This document shows, in pieces, positions 1 through 8,890 of a DNA stretch of 64,000 nucleotides. The stretch's first letter is position 1; each line of letters begins with the position of its first letter. The stretch spans positions 4,777 through 68,776 of the forward strand of contig VSNG01000019.1 in the NCBI GenBank assembly GCA_009774175.1, read 5' to 3'. Source of the DNA: Lachnospiraceae bacterium (GTDB lineage Bacteria; Bacillota; Clostridia; Lachnospirales; Lachnospiraceae). A program made the translations under genes and the position numbers. The notes beneath the pieces are model-generated. The model was given only the letters and a program-made list of their open reading frames with translations. It was not told the origin of the DNA and made no database searches.

Positions 1-669
1 CCGATTCAGTGGTCCATTATTAACGGAGAGAAAATAACGGGTGTTACCATCATGCAGATGGAAAAAGGACTGGACACCGGCGACATGCTTTTTCGAACGG
101 AGGTGGATATTGCACCCCGCGAGACAGCGGACACCCTGCATGACAAGCTGGCGGCGGCGGGAGCGAAATTAATCGTAGAAGCCATTCCGAAGATAGAGGC
201 GGGGGAGATAAGGCCCGAAAAACAGCGGGACGAGGATTCCTCCTATGCGAAGATGCTGACGAAGGCCATGGGGAGGATTGACTGGAGCCTGCAGGCGGAT
301 CAGCTGGACTGCCTGATCAGAGGACTGATTTCCTGGCCCGGCGCATCCACGGTTTTTCGAGGGAAAACCCTGAAAATATGGGAAGAAGAGCCGATATCGG
401 AAACACAGGCGCAGGAGGAAAGCCAGCGGTCTGTGGACAGGGACGGGGAGCCGACAGCGGGCAGGGAAAGTCAGCCGGTAACGGAAAAGGACGCGCAGCC
501 GGGTACGATTGTCCGCGTGGGCAGGGACGCCTTTTATGTGCAGACGGGCAGGGGGCTTCTTAAGATACTGGAGGTACAGCCCGAGGGGAAAAAACGGATG
601 GCGGTGAAGGACTTTCTGCTGGGCTATCCTGTAAAAGCGGGCGAAGCCTTTACCTCTGCTGATAAATAG
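1..669 (+). CDS. fmt: Methionyl-tRNA formyltransferase, C-terminal part (5' end outside window)
   Basis: The reading frame is open from base 1, so the gene is cut by the window edge. The first residues in frame (PIQWSIINGEK, then GVTIMQMEKGLDTGDM) are the conserved end of the Fmt catalytic domain. The rest is the Fmt C-terminal OB-like domain (AKMLTKAMGRIDWS, LISWPGA, KILEVQPEGKKRM). The enzyme formylates the amino group of Met-tRNA(fMet) using 10-formyl-tetrahydrofolate. The C-terminal domain carries an unusually long Glu/Gln-rich linker between the strand ending KIWEEEP and the strand starting PGTIVRVG, about 35 residues; I do not know its role. The metallopeptidase gene follows about 60 bp downstream on the same strand. 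Confidence 0.93.
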   Translation, partial: PIQWSIINGEKITGVTIMQMEKGLDTGDMLFRTEVDIAPRETADTLHDKLAAAGAKLIVEAIPKIEAGEIRPEKQRDEDSSYAKMLTKAMGRIDWSLQADQLDCLIRGLISWPGASTVFRGKTLKIWEEEPISETQAQEESQRSVDRDGEPTAGRESQPVTEKDAQPGTIVRVGRDAFYVQTGRGLLKILEVQPEGKKRMAVKDFLLGYPVKAGEAFTSADK

Positions 670-731
670 AAGCTGTCTTTCGAACAGGAGAGTGTACGGG
701 ACATTCTCCTCACAAATCTGGAGGGATGAAT

Positions 732-1442
732 ATGGGATATTATGGATACGGTTATTATTTTGATCCGACCTACTTTCTGGTCTTGATTGGAGCGGTTCTG
801 TGCATCTGGGCGCAGGCAAGGGTCAGCTCTACCTATAACAGGTATTCCAGAGTGTTAAGCCGGACAGGCATGACTGGCGCGCAGGCAGCGCAGCGGATCC
901 TGCAGCTGTCAGGCATTTATGATGTGCGTATTGAACATGTGGGAGGAAAACTGACAGATCACTACGATCCGGTCAATAAGGTGTTGCGGCTTTCCGATAC
1001 GGTATACGGCTCCACATCCGTGGCGGCTATCGGTGTGGCGGCTCACGAGTGCGGCCATGCAGTACAGCACGACAAGGGCTATGCACCTTTGCAGTTTCGC
1101 TCTGCGCTGGTGCCGGTGGCAAATATCGGTTCCAAAGCGGGGATTCCGCTGATTCTTCTGGGTGCGCTTTTAGGAATGAACCAGACGCTGATTCATATTG
1201 GAATCTGGGTGTTTGCGCTGGCGGTGCTGTTCCAGCTGGTAACGCTTCCCGTGGAGTTTAACGCTTCCGGCAGGGCCCTTGCCATGCTGGGGGATTACGG
1301 TATGCTGGACAGGGACGAGACCAAGGGATGCAGGAAGGTGCTGCAGGCTGCGGCTCTCACTTATGTGGCGGCTGCCGCGTCGGCCATTTTGCAGCTTTTG
1401 CGGCTTGTGCTTTTATTTGGCGGAAACAGAAGGCGCGACTGA
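732..1442 (+). CDS. Membrane zinc metallopeptidase, YugP/Zn_peptidase_2 type
   Basis: 236 residues. A hydrophobic N-terminal segment (about residues 8-25) and further hydrophobic helices near residues 130-170 and 205-230 mark an integral membrane protein. The zinc-binding HEXXH signature is present as AAHECGHAVQH near residue 108. Length and pattern fit the YugP family, whose substrate is not established. I use the second ATG at 732 because GGAGGG (720-725) leaves a normal 6-nt spacing there, whereas the ATG at 726 abuts the ribosome binding site. The gene sits between fmt and rsmB and its stop overlaps the rsmB start by one base, which suggests translational coupling. Confidence 0.85.
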   Translation: MGYYGYGYYFDPTYFLVLIGAVLCIWAQARVSSTYNRYSRVLSRTGMTGAQAAQRILQLSGIYDVRIEHVGGKLTDHYDPVNKVLRLSDTVYGSTSVAAIGVAAHECGHAVQHDKGYAPLQFRSALVPVANIGSKAGIPLILLGALLGMNQTLIHIGIWVFALAVLFQLVTLPVEFNASGRALAMLGDYGMLDRDETKGCRKVLQAAALTYVAAAASAILQLLRLVLLFGGNRRRD

Positions 1443-2809
1443 TGGGAGAAGGGAACGTGACAGAAATTAATGTGCGGGAAGTGGTTCTGGATATATTGCT
1501 GGAACTGGCAAAGGGAGAGGAATACAGCAATGTTCTGATTGCCGGCGTCCTTGATAAGTACGATTATCTGGAGGGCCGGGAAAAGGCCTTTATCAAACGG
1601 GTCTGCGAGGGAACCATTGAGCGCAGGATTCAGATTGATTTTGTGCTTGGCCAATATTCGAAAACACCTGTTACTAAAATGAAGCCTCTGATCAGGGAGC
1701 TTCTTCGTATGAGCGTTTACCAGCTCCTTTTTATGGAGCATATTCCCCCGGCCGCGGTCTGCAACGAGGCGGTGAAGCTGGCGAAAAAGCGGCGGTTTTC
1801 GCAGTTACAGGGATTTGTGAACGGGGTTCTTCGAAACATTGCCAGAGGAAAGGAGAGTATTGTTTGGCCTGATCGGGAAAAGGATCAGGGGGCATACCTT
1901 TCCGTGCGTTATTCCATGCCCCTCTGGCTGGTGGAGCATTTTACGGACGCGTACGGGCCGGAAGCCTGTGAGAAGATATTGCAGGCTTTTCTGAAGAGGA
2001 AAGCGGTCTGTGTCCGTCTGGATGAGGGGCTTACAGACGGGGAGCGGGAGGCGCTTCTGCATGCCTGGGAACGGCAGGGCGCAGCGGTTTCCGGGCATCC
2101 CTGGCTTCCCTATGCCTTTTATTTGCAGGGGGCGGCGGGAGTCCGCCATCTTGCGGGCTATGAGGAGGGCCGCTTTGCGGTACAGGACGCAAGCTCCATG
2201 CTGGTGGTGGAAGCGGCGGGAATCCGCCCGGAAGACACGGTGGTGGACGTCTGTGCGGCGCCCGGCGGAAAGGCCCTGCACGCGGCCGGTAAGCTTGGGG
2301 GAACGGGACAAGTGATCGCCTGTGACGTGAGTCGGTATAAAACGGATAAAATCGAAAAAAACCGCGCCCGGATGGGGATTCAGAATGTGGATATCAGGGT
2401 GCGGGACGCCAGAGTGCGGGATCAGTCGCTTGTAGGGCAGGCGGATGTTCTTCTGGCGGATGTGCCCTGCTCCGGTCTTGGCGTGATCGGCCATAAGCAG
2501 GATATCAAATACCGGGTAACGAAAGAATCCCTGACACAGATCGTATCTTTGCAGAAAGAAATAATAACAAATGTTATAGAATATATCAAACAGGGAGGCA
2601 TTCTGATGTACAGCACCTGTACCATGAATCCTTCTGAAAATGAAAAGATGGCGGAGTGGATCTGCGATACCTTTGCCTTTGAGCCGGTGGATATGACGCA
2701 GGAACTGCCGGAGGCGTTAAAGGAGCAGGCCGAACGGGGAATGGTCCAGCTTCTGCCGGGGGTGCATGAAACGGACGGTTTCTTTTTTGCGAAGCTTCGT
2801 AAAAAGTGA
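1442..2809 (+). CDS. rsmB: 16S rRNA (cytosine-967-C5)-methyltransferase
   Basis: About 455 residues. The N-terminal 140 residues form a NusB-like RNA-binding domain. The C-terminal half is a Rossmann methyltransferase with the SAM motif VCAAPGGK, the motif IV cysteine in DVPCSGLG and the motif VI cysteine in YSTCTMNPSENE. These two cysteines act in C5-cytosine methylation by this family. It modifies C967 (E. coli numbering) of 16S rRNA in the cytoplasm. The start is uncertain: ATG 1442 overlaps the previous stop, while GTG 1457 has a closer purine-rich site (GGGAGAAGGG). The next gene in the run is rlmN, also an RNA methyltransferase. Confidence 0.93.
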   Translation: MGEGNVTEINVREVVLDILLELAKGEEYSNVLIAGVLDKYDYLEGREKAFIKRVCEGTIERRIQIDFVLGQYSKTPVTKMKPLIRELLRMSVYQLLFMEHIPPAAVCNEAVKLAKKRRFSQLQGFVNGVLRNIARGKESIVWPDREKDQGAYLSVRYSMPLWLVEHFTDAYGPEACEKILQAFLKRKAVCVRLDEGLTDGEREALLHAWERQGAAVSGHPWLPYAFYLQGAAGVRHLAGYEEGRFAVQDASSMLVVEAAGIRPEDTVVDVCAAPGGKALHAAGKLGGTGQVIACDVSRYKTDKIEKNRARMGIQNVDIRVRDARVRDQSLVGQADVLLADVPCSGLGVIGHKQDIKYRVTKESLTQIVSLQKEIITNVIEYIKQGGILMYSTCTMNPSENEKMAEWICDTFAFEPVDMTQELPEALKEQAERGMVQLLPGVHETDGFFFAKLRKK

Positions 2810-2845
2810 CCCCTGTGGAATGACGGGAGAGAAAGCGGGTTCTTT

Positions 2846-3913
2846 ATGGAAAAAATGGAGATAAAGTCCTTCACTCTTGCACAACTTCGGGAGGAGATGG
2901 GACGGCTTGGAGAGAAGCCTTTCCGCGCGGCGCAGCTGTATGAATGGATGCACGGGAAGCTGGCGCGGGGATATGAAGAAATGAGTAATATTCCTGCGGC
3001 TATGAAAGTAAAATGTGGGGAAAGCTATAGTTATACGGCTTTGAAGACGGTGCAGGTGCAGGAATCGGCCGTTGACGGCACGAAAAAATTTCTGTTTGCC
3101 CTGTCTGACGGCAATCTGGTGGAAAGCGTTTGGATGCGCTACAGGCATGGCAATTCGGTCTGTATCTCTTCTCAGGTGGGCTGTCGGATGGGATGCCGCT
3201 TCTGCGCCTCCACATTGGACGGGCTGGTGCGTAATCTGACGCCGGCGGAGATGCTTGACCAGATTTATGCGATTACGCTGGAAACAGGAGAGCGGGTTTC
3301 CAACGTGGTGGTGATGGGGAGCGGGGAGCCGCTCGACAATTATGAAAATCTCCTGCGTTTTATCACGCTGCTTACAGACGAGAACGGCCTTCATATCAGC
3401 CAGCGAAACGTTACGGTATCCACCTGCGGCATTGTGCCCGAAATGCGGCGTCTGGCGCAGGAGAAATTGCAGATTACGCTGGCGCTTTCCCTGCATGCGG
3501 CAACAGATGAAAAGAGGCGGCAGCTTATGCCCATCGCCAATCAGTATACGCTTAAGGAGCTGATCGCGTGCTGTGCTTATTATTTTGAGCAGACGGGGAG
3601 AAGAATTACCTTTGAGTACAGTCTGGTCCGGGATGTGAACGATACGAAAAGAGACGCGCAGACGCTGGCGGCCCTGATCAGAGGATTGAACTGTCATGTG
3701 AATCTGATCCCGGTGAACCCGGTCAGGGAGAGGGCGTTTGTACAGTCAAAGCAGCGTGCGGTGGAAGCCTTTGCCGCGCTTCTTCAAAAAGAGGGGATAA
3801 ACGCCACGATCCGCCGGGAGATGGGCCGGGATATCGACGGGGCCTGCGGCCAGCTCAGACGGCGGTACATGGATAACAGTTCAGCCGTTATCTGCAAAAC
3901 GGACGAATCATGA
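2846..3913 (+). CDS. rlmN: 23S rRNA A2503-C2 / tRNA A37-C2 methyltransferase, radical SAM
   Basis: 355 residues, normal length for RlmN. The radical-SAM CX3CX2C cluster is visible as GCRMGCRFCAS near residues 112-120. Other family marks are VVMGSGEPLDNY, TVSTCGIVP and the C-terminal EMGRDIDGACGQL, whose cysteine is the family's methyl-carrier/catalytic partner. RlmN uses a [4Fe-4S] cluster and two SAM molecules to methylate A2503 of 23S rRNA. The ATG at 2846 is preceded by a GGGAGAGAAAG purine-rich site. It follows rsmB by 36 bp and is probably cotranscribed with it. Confidence 0.95.
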   Translation: MEKMEIKSFTLAQLREEMGRLGEKPFRAAQLYEWMHGKLARGYEEMSNIPAAMKVKCGESYSYTALKTVQVQESAVDGTKKFLFALSDGNLVESVWMRYRHGNSVCISSQVGCRMGCRFCASTLDGLVRNLTPAEMLDQIYAITLETGERVSNVVVMGSGEPLDNYENLLRFITLLTDENGLHISQRNVTVSTCGIVPEMRRLAQEKLQITLALSLHAATDEKRRQLMPIANQYTLKELIACCAYYFEQTGRRITFEYSLVRDVNDTKRDAQTLAALIRGLNCHVNLIPVNPVRERAFVQSKQRAVEAFAALLQKEGINATIRREMGRDIDGACGQLRRRYMDNSSAVICKTDES

Positions 3914-4006
3914 CTGCAGGGGATGAATATTTAATTAGCTTGCTCTTTTAGAGGGAATATGCTAACATTGGTAATTGGTAAAATATGCTAAACGGAGGAT
4001 TAAGCT

Positions 4007-4762
4007 GTGCTCAGGTCTTATGCGCTGACAGATATCGGGCGAAAAAGACAACTGAATCAGGATTATATTTATCTCACGGAGAACCCGGTAGGGAATCTGC
4101 CAAATCTGTTTATCGTGGCGGACGGCATGGGAGGCCATAAAGCCGGAGACTACGCCTCGGACCTTGCGGTGGAGACGGTGGTGAAGGAGGCGGGCGCTTC
4201 TTTGGAGAAGAGTCCTTCCAGGATACTGGGGCATGCCATTACCATAGCAAACCGAATCCTCAGACAGCGGGCCAGTGAGAATTTTGCCCTAAGCGGTATG
4301 GGGACAACTCTTGTTGCGGCTACCTGTATAGGCCGGTTTCTGGAGGTGGCCAACGTGGGCGACAGCAGGCTTTACGTGATAGGCGATGAGATCGTACAGA
4401 TAACGGAGGATCATTCTCTGGTGGAAGAGATGGTCAGGATGGGCGGCATTGGCCGGGAGGAGGCCAGAAACCACCCGGATAAAAATATCATCACCAGGGC
4501 GATTGGCGCCAGGGACGATGTGGAAGTGGATTTTTTTAATCTGGAATTACAGACAGGAGATATGGTTTTACTTTGTTCGGATGGTTTGACTAACATGGTG
4601 GACGATGAGACGATATGCCGGATCTTAAAGAATGGCAAAAGCCTAAGGGACAGGGTAGAAGAGCTTGTGCGGACAGCCAACGAAAATGGCGGCAGAGACA
4701 ATATATCGGTAATCGTTATCGAAACGTTAGCAGACGAGGAATCGTATGAAAAATCATATTGA
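4007..4762 (+). CDS. stp: PP2C-family Ser/Thr phosphatase (Stp/PrpC), partner of PrkC
   Basis: 251 residues, soluble. All PP2C metal and phosphate motifs are intact: LNQD near residue 18, VADGMGGHKAGD, GMGTTLVAA, NVGDSRLY, CSDGLTNMV and RDNISVIVI. The enzyme is a Mn/Mg-dependent phosphatase that in this family reverses phosphorylation by the adjacent PASTA kinase. The start is GTG 4007 with CGGAGGA seven bases upstream; no in-frame ATG is better placed. It is separated from prkC by 115 bp containing strong hairpins, one of which overlaps the last codons of this gene. Confidence 0.93.
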   Translation: MLRSYALTDIGRKRQLNQDYIYLTENPVGNLPNLFIVADGMGGHKAGDYASDLAVETVVKEAGASLEKSPSRILGHAITIANRILRQRASENFALSGMGTTLVAATCIGRFLEVANVGDSRLYVIGDEIVQITEDHSLVEEMVRMGGIGREEARNHPDKNIITRAIGARDDVEVDFFNLELQTGDMVLLCSDGLTNMVDDETICRILKNGKSLRDRVEELVRTANENGGRDNISVIVIETLADEESYEKSY

Positions 4763-4862
4763 TATGTTGATTTTTCATATAGATATTTGCAAAGGAGCGT
4801 TGCAAATATCACTGATGGCAGACGCAAATTTGAGATTTGCGCCGCCCGTCGCGAAACGCTCC
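4746..4862 (+). other. Nested inverted repeats between stp and prkC (possible attenuator or repeat element)
   Basis: Three perfect pairings are visible. Arms 4746-4756 and 4768-4778 (11 bp) span the stp stop codon. Arms 4782-4792 and 4800-4810 (11 bp) enclose a loop containing AGGAGCG. Bases 4794-4801 also pair perfectly with 4855-4862 (8 bp), so the second hairpin and this longer pairing exclude each other. A further GCAAAT/ATTTGC hairpin lies at about 4823-4840. A 19-codon frame (4815-4874, MADANLRFAPPVAKRSEMR) lies inside but has no well-spaced ribosome binding site. There is no U-run, so this is not a simple terminator. Function unknown. Confidence 0.55.
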
Positions 4863-4877
4863 GAAATGAGGTAGAAC

Positions 4878-7004
4878 ATGATTAAGATAGGAATGATGAT
4901 AGTGGATCGGTATGAGATCCTTGAAAAGATCGGTACCGGCGGCATGTCAGATGTATATAAAGCCAAAGACCATAAGCTGAACCGTTTTGTGGCGGTGAAG
5001 GTTTTAAAGCAGGAATTCAGCGAAAACGCTAACTTTGTGTCCAAGTTTCGGATTGAGGCGCAGGCGGCGGCAGGTCTGATGCATCCCAATATTGTCAATG
5101 TATACGATGTGGGAGAAGAAGGCGAAAACCATTATATCGTCATGGAGCTTGTGGAGGGGATCACCCTTAAAAAATATATTGAAAAGAAGGCCAGGCTTTC
5201 CGTCAAGGAGGCCGTGAGCATTGCAATTCAGGTTTCCATGGGCATAGAGGCGGCCCACAACAACCACATTATTCACAGAGATATCAAACCGCAGAATATC
5301 ATTATTTCCAAGGAAGGAAAGGTGAAGGTGACGGACTTTGGCATCGCCAAGGCGGCCACCAGTAACACCATTACTTCCAATGTCATGGGCTCCGTGCATT
5401 ATACTTCGCCGGAGCAGGCAAGAGGCGGTTACAGCGACGAAAAGAGCGACATTTATTCTCTTGGCGTGACCATGTTTGAGATGCTGACGGGCAGAGTGCC
5501 CTTTAACGGGGAAACCACCGTCGCCATTGCCATTAAGCATATTCAGGAGGAGTTTCCCTCACCCAGAGAGTATGTGGGCGAGATCCCGGTCTGTGTGGAG
5601 CAGATCGTGTTAAAATGCTGTCAGAAGAGTCCCGACAGGCGATATCAGTCCATGGCGGAGCTGATTGCCGATCTGAAGCAGTCCTTGATCAGTCCTGATG
5701 AGGATTTTGTCAAGGTGGCCGATCCGGACGAGGAGGCTTCCACACGCACCATTACAGACAGGGATATGGTGCAGATCAAGCGCCAGTCCGAGAACCGGGA
5801 TTCCATGGACGAGGCCATGCGGCTGAATAAGGACGTTCACGAAAGAGAAAGAGAAAGAGAGCGGACTAGAAATAACAGCCGCTATTATGAAGAGGATGAG
5901 GACGAGGACTGGGATGACGACGAGGAAGATTACGATCCCAAGATGGAGAAGATAACCACTATTCTGGCGGTGGTGGCGGCTCTCCTGATCGGCTGTATCC
6001 TCATCTTTTTGGTGGGAAGAACCATGGGCGTGTTCGACTTCGGAAAGGAAGAGGAAAGTCAGGAACAGGAGACGGAACAGGTAGAAATGATCCGTGTGGT
6101 AGGCATGCATGTGGACGAGGCCAAAAAGGCGCTTCTGGATCTGGGGCTGTCTCCCGAAATTAAATATGAGGAAAGCAGCTCCTATGACGCCGGGACCGTG
6201 CTTCGCGCAAGCGTTCAGGACGGTCTGATGATTGATAAGGGGACAAACATCGTTCTCACCGTGGCGGAGGCTTCGGAGGGCGCAGAGGTGCCGGCTGTGA
6301 CAGGAAAGTCCCAGACGGAGGCGGAGTCCCTTCTGACGAAGGAGGGCTTTGTAGTAACGGTGGTGGAGAATCCTGACGCTTCGGTGGAGAAAGGTGTTGT
6401 GATTTCCCAGTCGCCGGAAGCCGGGACAAAGGCCGCGGTGGGTTCCAACATTACCATCCGCGTAAGCCAGGGGGCGGAGGATAATAAGGTCAGGGTGCCG
6501 GATGTGAGAGGCATGACGGAAATGGACGCTACGGCTGTTCTGACGGAGAGCGGTCTTTCCGTCGGAAACGTTACGGAGACGCCTTATGAAGACGCCGCAT
6601 GGACAGACATGGTATGTTATCAGAGCTATTCTGTGGGCTCCTATGTAGATAAGGGGACGGTGGTGGATCTGAGGATCAGCACAGGCCCTTCCCAGAAGAC
6701 TTACCGCTATACGGAGGAAATTACGGCGCCTACGGAGGAGCCTTCCTATCAGAACGGCATGGAGGTGGCTGTGGAGCTTGTAGCGCAGGATGGCACGGTA
6801 ATTTTAAATACACGGACGACGACCTTTCCTCTGCCGGCGAACTATACGGGCATCAAGTCACCCTCAGGCGTGATTCGGTATACCTTTACGGTGCAGCTCC
6901 AGCCTACCACCGTTACCAATCCTGAGACGGGGGAGACCACTACAGAGGGCGGCGGATCGGAAACTAAGACGGTGGAGAGACAGGTAAATTTCGCGGAAGA
7001 ATAG
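4878..7004 (+). CDS. prkC: PASTA-domain eukaryotic-type Ser/Thr kinase
   Basis: 708 residues. Residues 1-270 are a Hanks-type kinase: glycine loop IGTGGMSDVY, catalytic lysine in VAVKVL, HRDIKPQN catalytic loop, DFGIAKA and SPEQARGG. An acidic, Glu/Arg-rich juxtamembrane linker (about 290-355) is followed by one transmembrane helix (about 360-382). Outside the membrane are three PASTA repeats (about 400-600), which in this family sense muropeptides or lipid II, then a Thr/Glu-rich tail of about 100 residues. It acts at the membrane in control of wall synthesis, growth and spore germination. The upstream PP2C gene is its expected antagonist. It is also the only Ser/Thr kinase in the window and so a candidate input for the FHA proteins at 51.8-52.9 kb. 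Confidence 0.95.
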   Translation: MIKIGMMIVDRYEILEKIGTGGMSDVYKAKDHKLNRFVAVKVLKQEFSENANFVSKFRIEAQAAAGLMHPNIVNVYDVGEEGENHYIVMELVEGITLKKYIEKKARLSVKEAVSIAIQVSMGIEAAHNNHIIHRDIKPQNIIISKEGKVKVTDFGIAKAATSNTITSNVMGSVHYTSPEQARGGYSDEKSDIYSLGVTMFEMLTGRVPFNGETTVAIAIKHIQEEFPSPREYVGEIPVCVEQIVLKCCQKSPDRRYQSMAELIADLKQSLISPDEDFVKVADPDEEASTRTITDRDMVQIKRQSENRDSMDEAMRLNKDVHERERERERTRNNSRYYEEDEDEDWDDDEEDYDPKMEKITTILAVVAALLIGCILIFLVGRTMGVFDFGKEEESQEQETEQVEMIRVVGMHVDEAKKALLDLGLSPEIKYEESSSYDAGTVLRASVQDGLMIDKGTNIVLTVAEASEGAEVPAVTGKSQTEAESLLTKEGFVVTVVENPDASVEKGVVISQSPEAGTKAAVGSNITIRVSQGAEDNKVRVPDVRGMTEMDATAVLTESGLSVGNVTETPYEDAAWTDMVCYQSYSVGSYVDKGTVVDLRISTGPSQKTYRYTEEITAPTEEPSYQNGMEVAVELVAQDGTVILNTRTTTFPLPANYTGIKSPSGVIRYTFTVQLQPTTVTNPETGETTTEGGGSETKTVERQVNFAEE

Positions 7005-7005
7005 T

Positions 7006-7115
7006 GTGAGAAGTACTTCTAAAACTCAGCAGCAGAGGCTGCTTCGTTAAGAAGTACCAAGTCTGCGTTGCAGACTTTTCTCACCCAGGAGAATGCCTGA
7101 AATGCGGTATTCTCC
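7006..7115 (+). other. Multi-hairpin intergenic element between prkC and rsgA
   Basis: An outer stem (7006-7012 with 7078-7084, 7 bp) encloses two arms. The first arm is 7013-7020 with 7050-7057 (8 bp), itself containing 7028-7033 with 7038-7043. The second arm is 7059-7066 with 7070-7077 (8 bp). A separate hairpin follows (7088-7094 with 7109-7115). Pairings are perfect, so the transcript could fold into a three-way junction plus one stem. There is no U-run. It may be an RNA-processing or repeat element; no known RNA family is recognised. Confidence 0.5.
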
Positions 7116-7138
7116 GTGCAAAGTAAAGATGGGTATAT

Positions 7139-8017
7139 ATGCAGGGAAAAATTATGAAAGGGATCGCCGGCTTCTACTATGTGCATGTGGAAGGTCAGGG
7201 CGTTTATGAGTGTAAGGCGAAGGGAATTTTCAGAAAAGAGGGCGTGAAACCCCTTGTAGGGGATGACGTGGAGCTGGATATACTGGATGAGCCCCGGAAA
7301 TTGGGCAATATCCGGCGGATCCTGCCAAGGAAAAGCGCGCTGATCCGGCCGGCGGTGGCCAATGTGGATCAGGCGCTTGTTCTGTTTGCCATTGTAAAGC
7401 CCAATCCTAATTTTAATCTGCTGGATCGCTTTCTGATCAATATGGAGAGGCAGAAGCTTCCAACGGTTATCTGCTTTAACAAAGAAGATATTGCTTCCGA
7501 GGAGGAGAAAGAGGCTCTGCGCAAATCATATGAAACCTGTGGATATCAGGTACTGTTTATAAGCGCGCTGGAAAATCGGGGTGTGGAGCAGGTGAAGGCT
7601 GTGCTGGCGGGAAAGACAACCACGCTGGCAGGGCCCAGCGGGGCAGGCAAATCTTCCCTGATTAACCGGCTTTCGCCCCATATCCATATGGAGACGGGAG
7701 AGATCAGCCAAAAGATTGAGAGAGGCAGGCACACCACCAGGCATTCGGAGATCATTCCGCTGGGGCAGGAGACTTATATCATGGATACGCCCGGTTTTAC
7801 CTCTCTTGCCATTACGGATATGACAAAGGAAGAGCTGGGAGGGTATTACCCGGAGTTTCGGGAGTACGAGCCCTTTTGTAAATTTCGTGGCTGCGCCCAT
7901 TTGAGCGAGCCGTCATGCGCAGTGAAGGAGGCTGTGGAAGCGGGAAAGATCAGTCGGGTGCGGTACGAGAATTATAAAATCCTGTACAGGGAGCTGAAAG
8001 AGATGAAGCGGTATTGA
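7139..8017 (+). CDS. rsgA: Ribosome small-subunit-dependent GTPase A
   Basis: 292 residues. An N-terminal OB fold is followed by a circularly permuted GTPase: G4 CFNKEDIA comes before G1 GPSGAGKSS, then G3 MDTPGF. The C-terminal zinc module is seen as CKFRGCAHLSEPSC. RsgA releases maturation factors from and checks the 30S subunit, with GTP hydrolysis stimulated by the ribosome. The start is ATG 7139 (MQGKIMKGIAGFYY), which fits the family's N-terminus; an internal ATG at 7154 has a slightly better purine site. It follows prkC, as in many Firmicutes, but the usual downstream rpe and thiN genes are missing. Confidence 0.94.
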   Translation: MQGKIMKGIAGFYYVHVEGQGVYECKAKGIFRKEGVKPLVGDDVELDILDEPRKLGNIRRILPRKSALIRPAVANVDQALVLFAIVKPNPNFNLLDRFLINMERQKLPTVICFNKEDIASEEEKEALRKSYETCGYQVLFISALENRGVEQVKAVLAGKTTTLAGPSGAGKSSLINRLSPHIHMETGEISQKIERGRHTTRHSEIIPLGQETYIMDTPGFTSLAITDMTKEELGGYYPEFREYEPFCKFRGCAHLSEPSCAVKEAVEAGKISRVRYENYKILYRELKEMKRY

Positions 8018-8043
8018 GAAAGAGAAAAGGAATAGCCTATTTC

Positions 8044-8890
8044 ATGAAAAAGCTACGGATAGCGGGAGTGATGGCGGCGTTCTGCTTGTTGCAGGGTGGA
8101 TGTGGTGCGGAGCAGGAAACTACGGACGCGTTTCAGGCAAAGGCTGCAGATACGGTGCAGATAGCGAAGGATTCTTCCGGGCTTACAAAGATGCCGGAAG
8201 AGCAGTCGGCTGCGCTTAAAGGATACGCCGTGTTTCATTACGGTAGTCTGCGAGGACAAATATACTGCCGGCGTGACGGATACGGTTTCCATGGTAAATG
8301 CGGTGCTGGCACCAGAGCAGGTACAGTTTATCAATGACGGTGAAAATATAGAAGTCAGAATAGACGTGAAAGACATTTCGGAAACTGTAGCAGGACAGGA
8401 TCAGGAGGTTATAGAAAGCGGCCTTACACAATACCGTGAGCAGATACCGGGACTGACGATCGGCATGTATGCTGATATTTCAATGTTCATAAGAATGGGA
8501 CAGGGTGATTGGGAGGCCGTTACTTCTACAAAGGAACCGATAGAAGTTGTCATTGGAATACCGGAGGAGTTCAGGCAGCATGGCAGAGAGTTTTATATCA
8601 TCCGATCCCATGAAGGGGAATATACCCTTTTAACGGATATGGATGACGACCCGGAAACGATAACGATCAGTACGGATATGTTTTCTGCTTACGCCATCGC
8701 GTATGTGGAGGCAGGGAAGAACGGAGCAGGCGACGGAGCCAGATGCGGACTCTGCCATATCTGCCCGACATATCTTGGAATATGCTGCTTTGTCTGGCTG
8801 GCAATTATCCTGCTGGCAGTCTTAACCGTGGTATTGGTGGTCCTGCGGCGCAGGAAAGAAGGAGCCGGAAAGACAGGGATAGGAATTTAA
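8044..8890 (+). pseudogene. Frameshifted lipoprotein / membrane protein gene
   Basis: Reading from ATG 8044 gives a lipoprotein signal peptide (MKKLRIAGVMAAFCLLQGGC, lipobox LQGGC) and about 60 more residues. The frame then runs into low-complexity nonsense and stops at 8337. The +1 frame becomes protein-like from about 8231 (CFITVVCEDKYTAGVTDT) and continues to 8890, ending in a transmembrane helix (about 8770-8850) and an Arg/Lys-rich tail. The switch must lie near 8205-8235. The original product was probably an exported, doubly anchored protein of about 280 residues, function unknown. Either it is a pseudogene or there is a sequencing error; nothing resembling a slippery site was seen. Confidence 0.7.

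Noticed and set aside
169..819. Long minus-strand frame across fmt and the next gene start
   Set aside because: It is a shadow of the fmt coding frame, with Arg/Pro/Leu-rich composition and no homology-like pattern.
4815..4874. 19-codon frame as a genuine small gene
   Set aside because: The only purine-rich site is about 17 bases away and partly in a hairpin loop; kept as a possible leader or repeat, not called as a gene.
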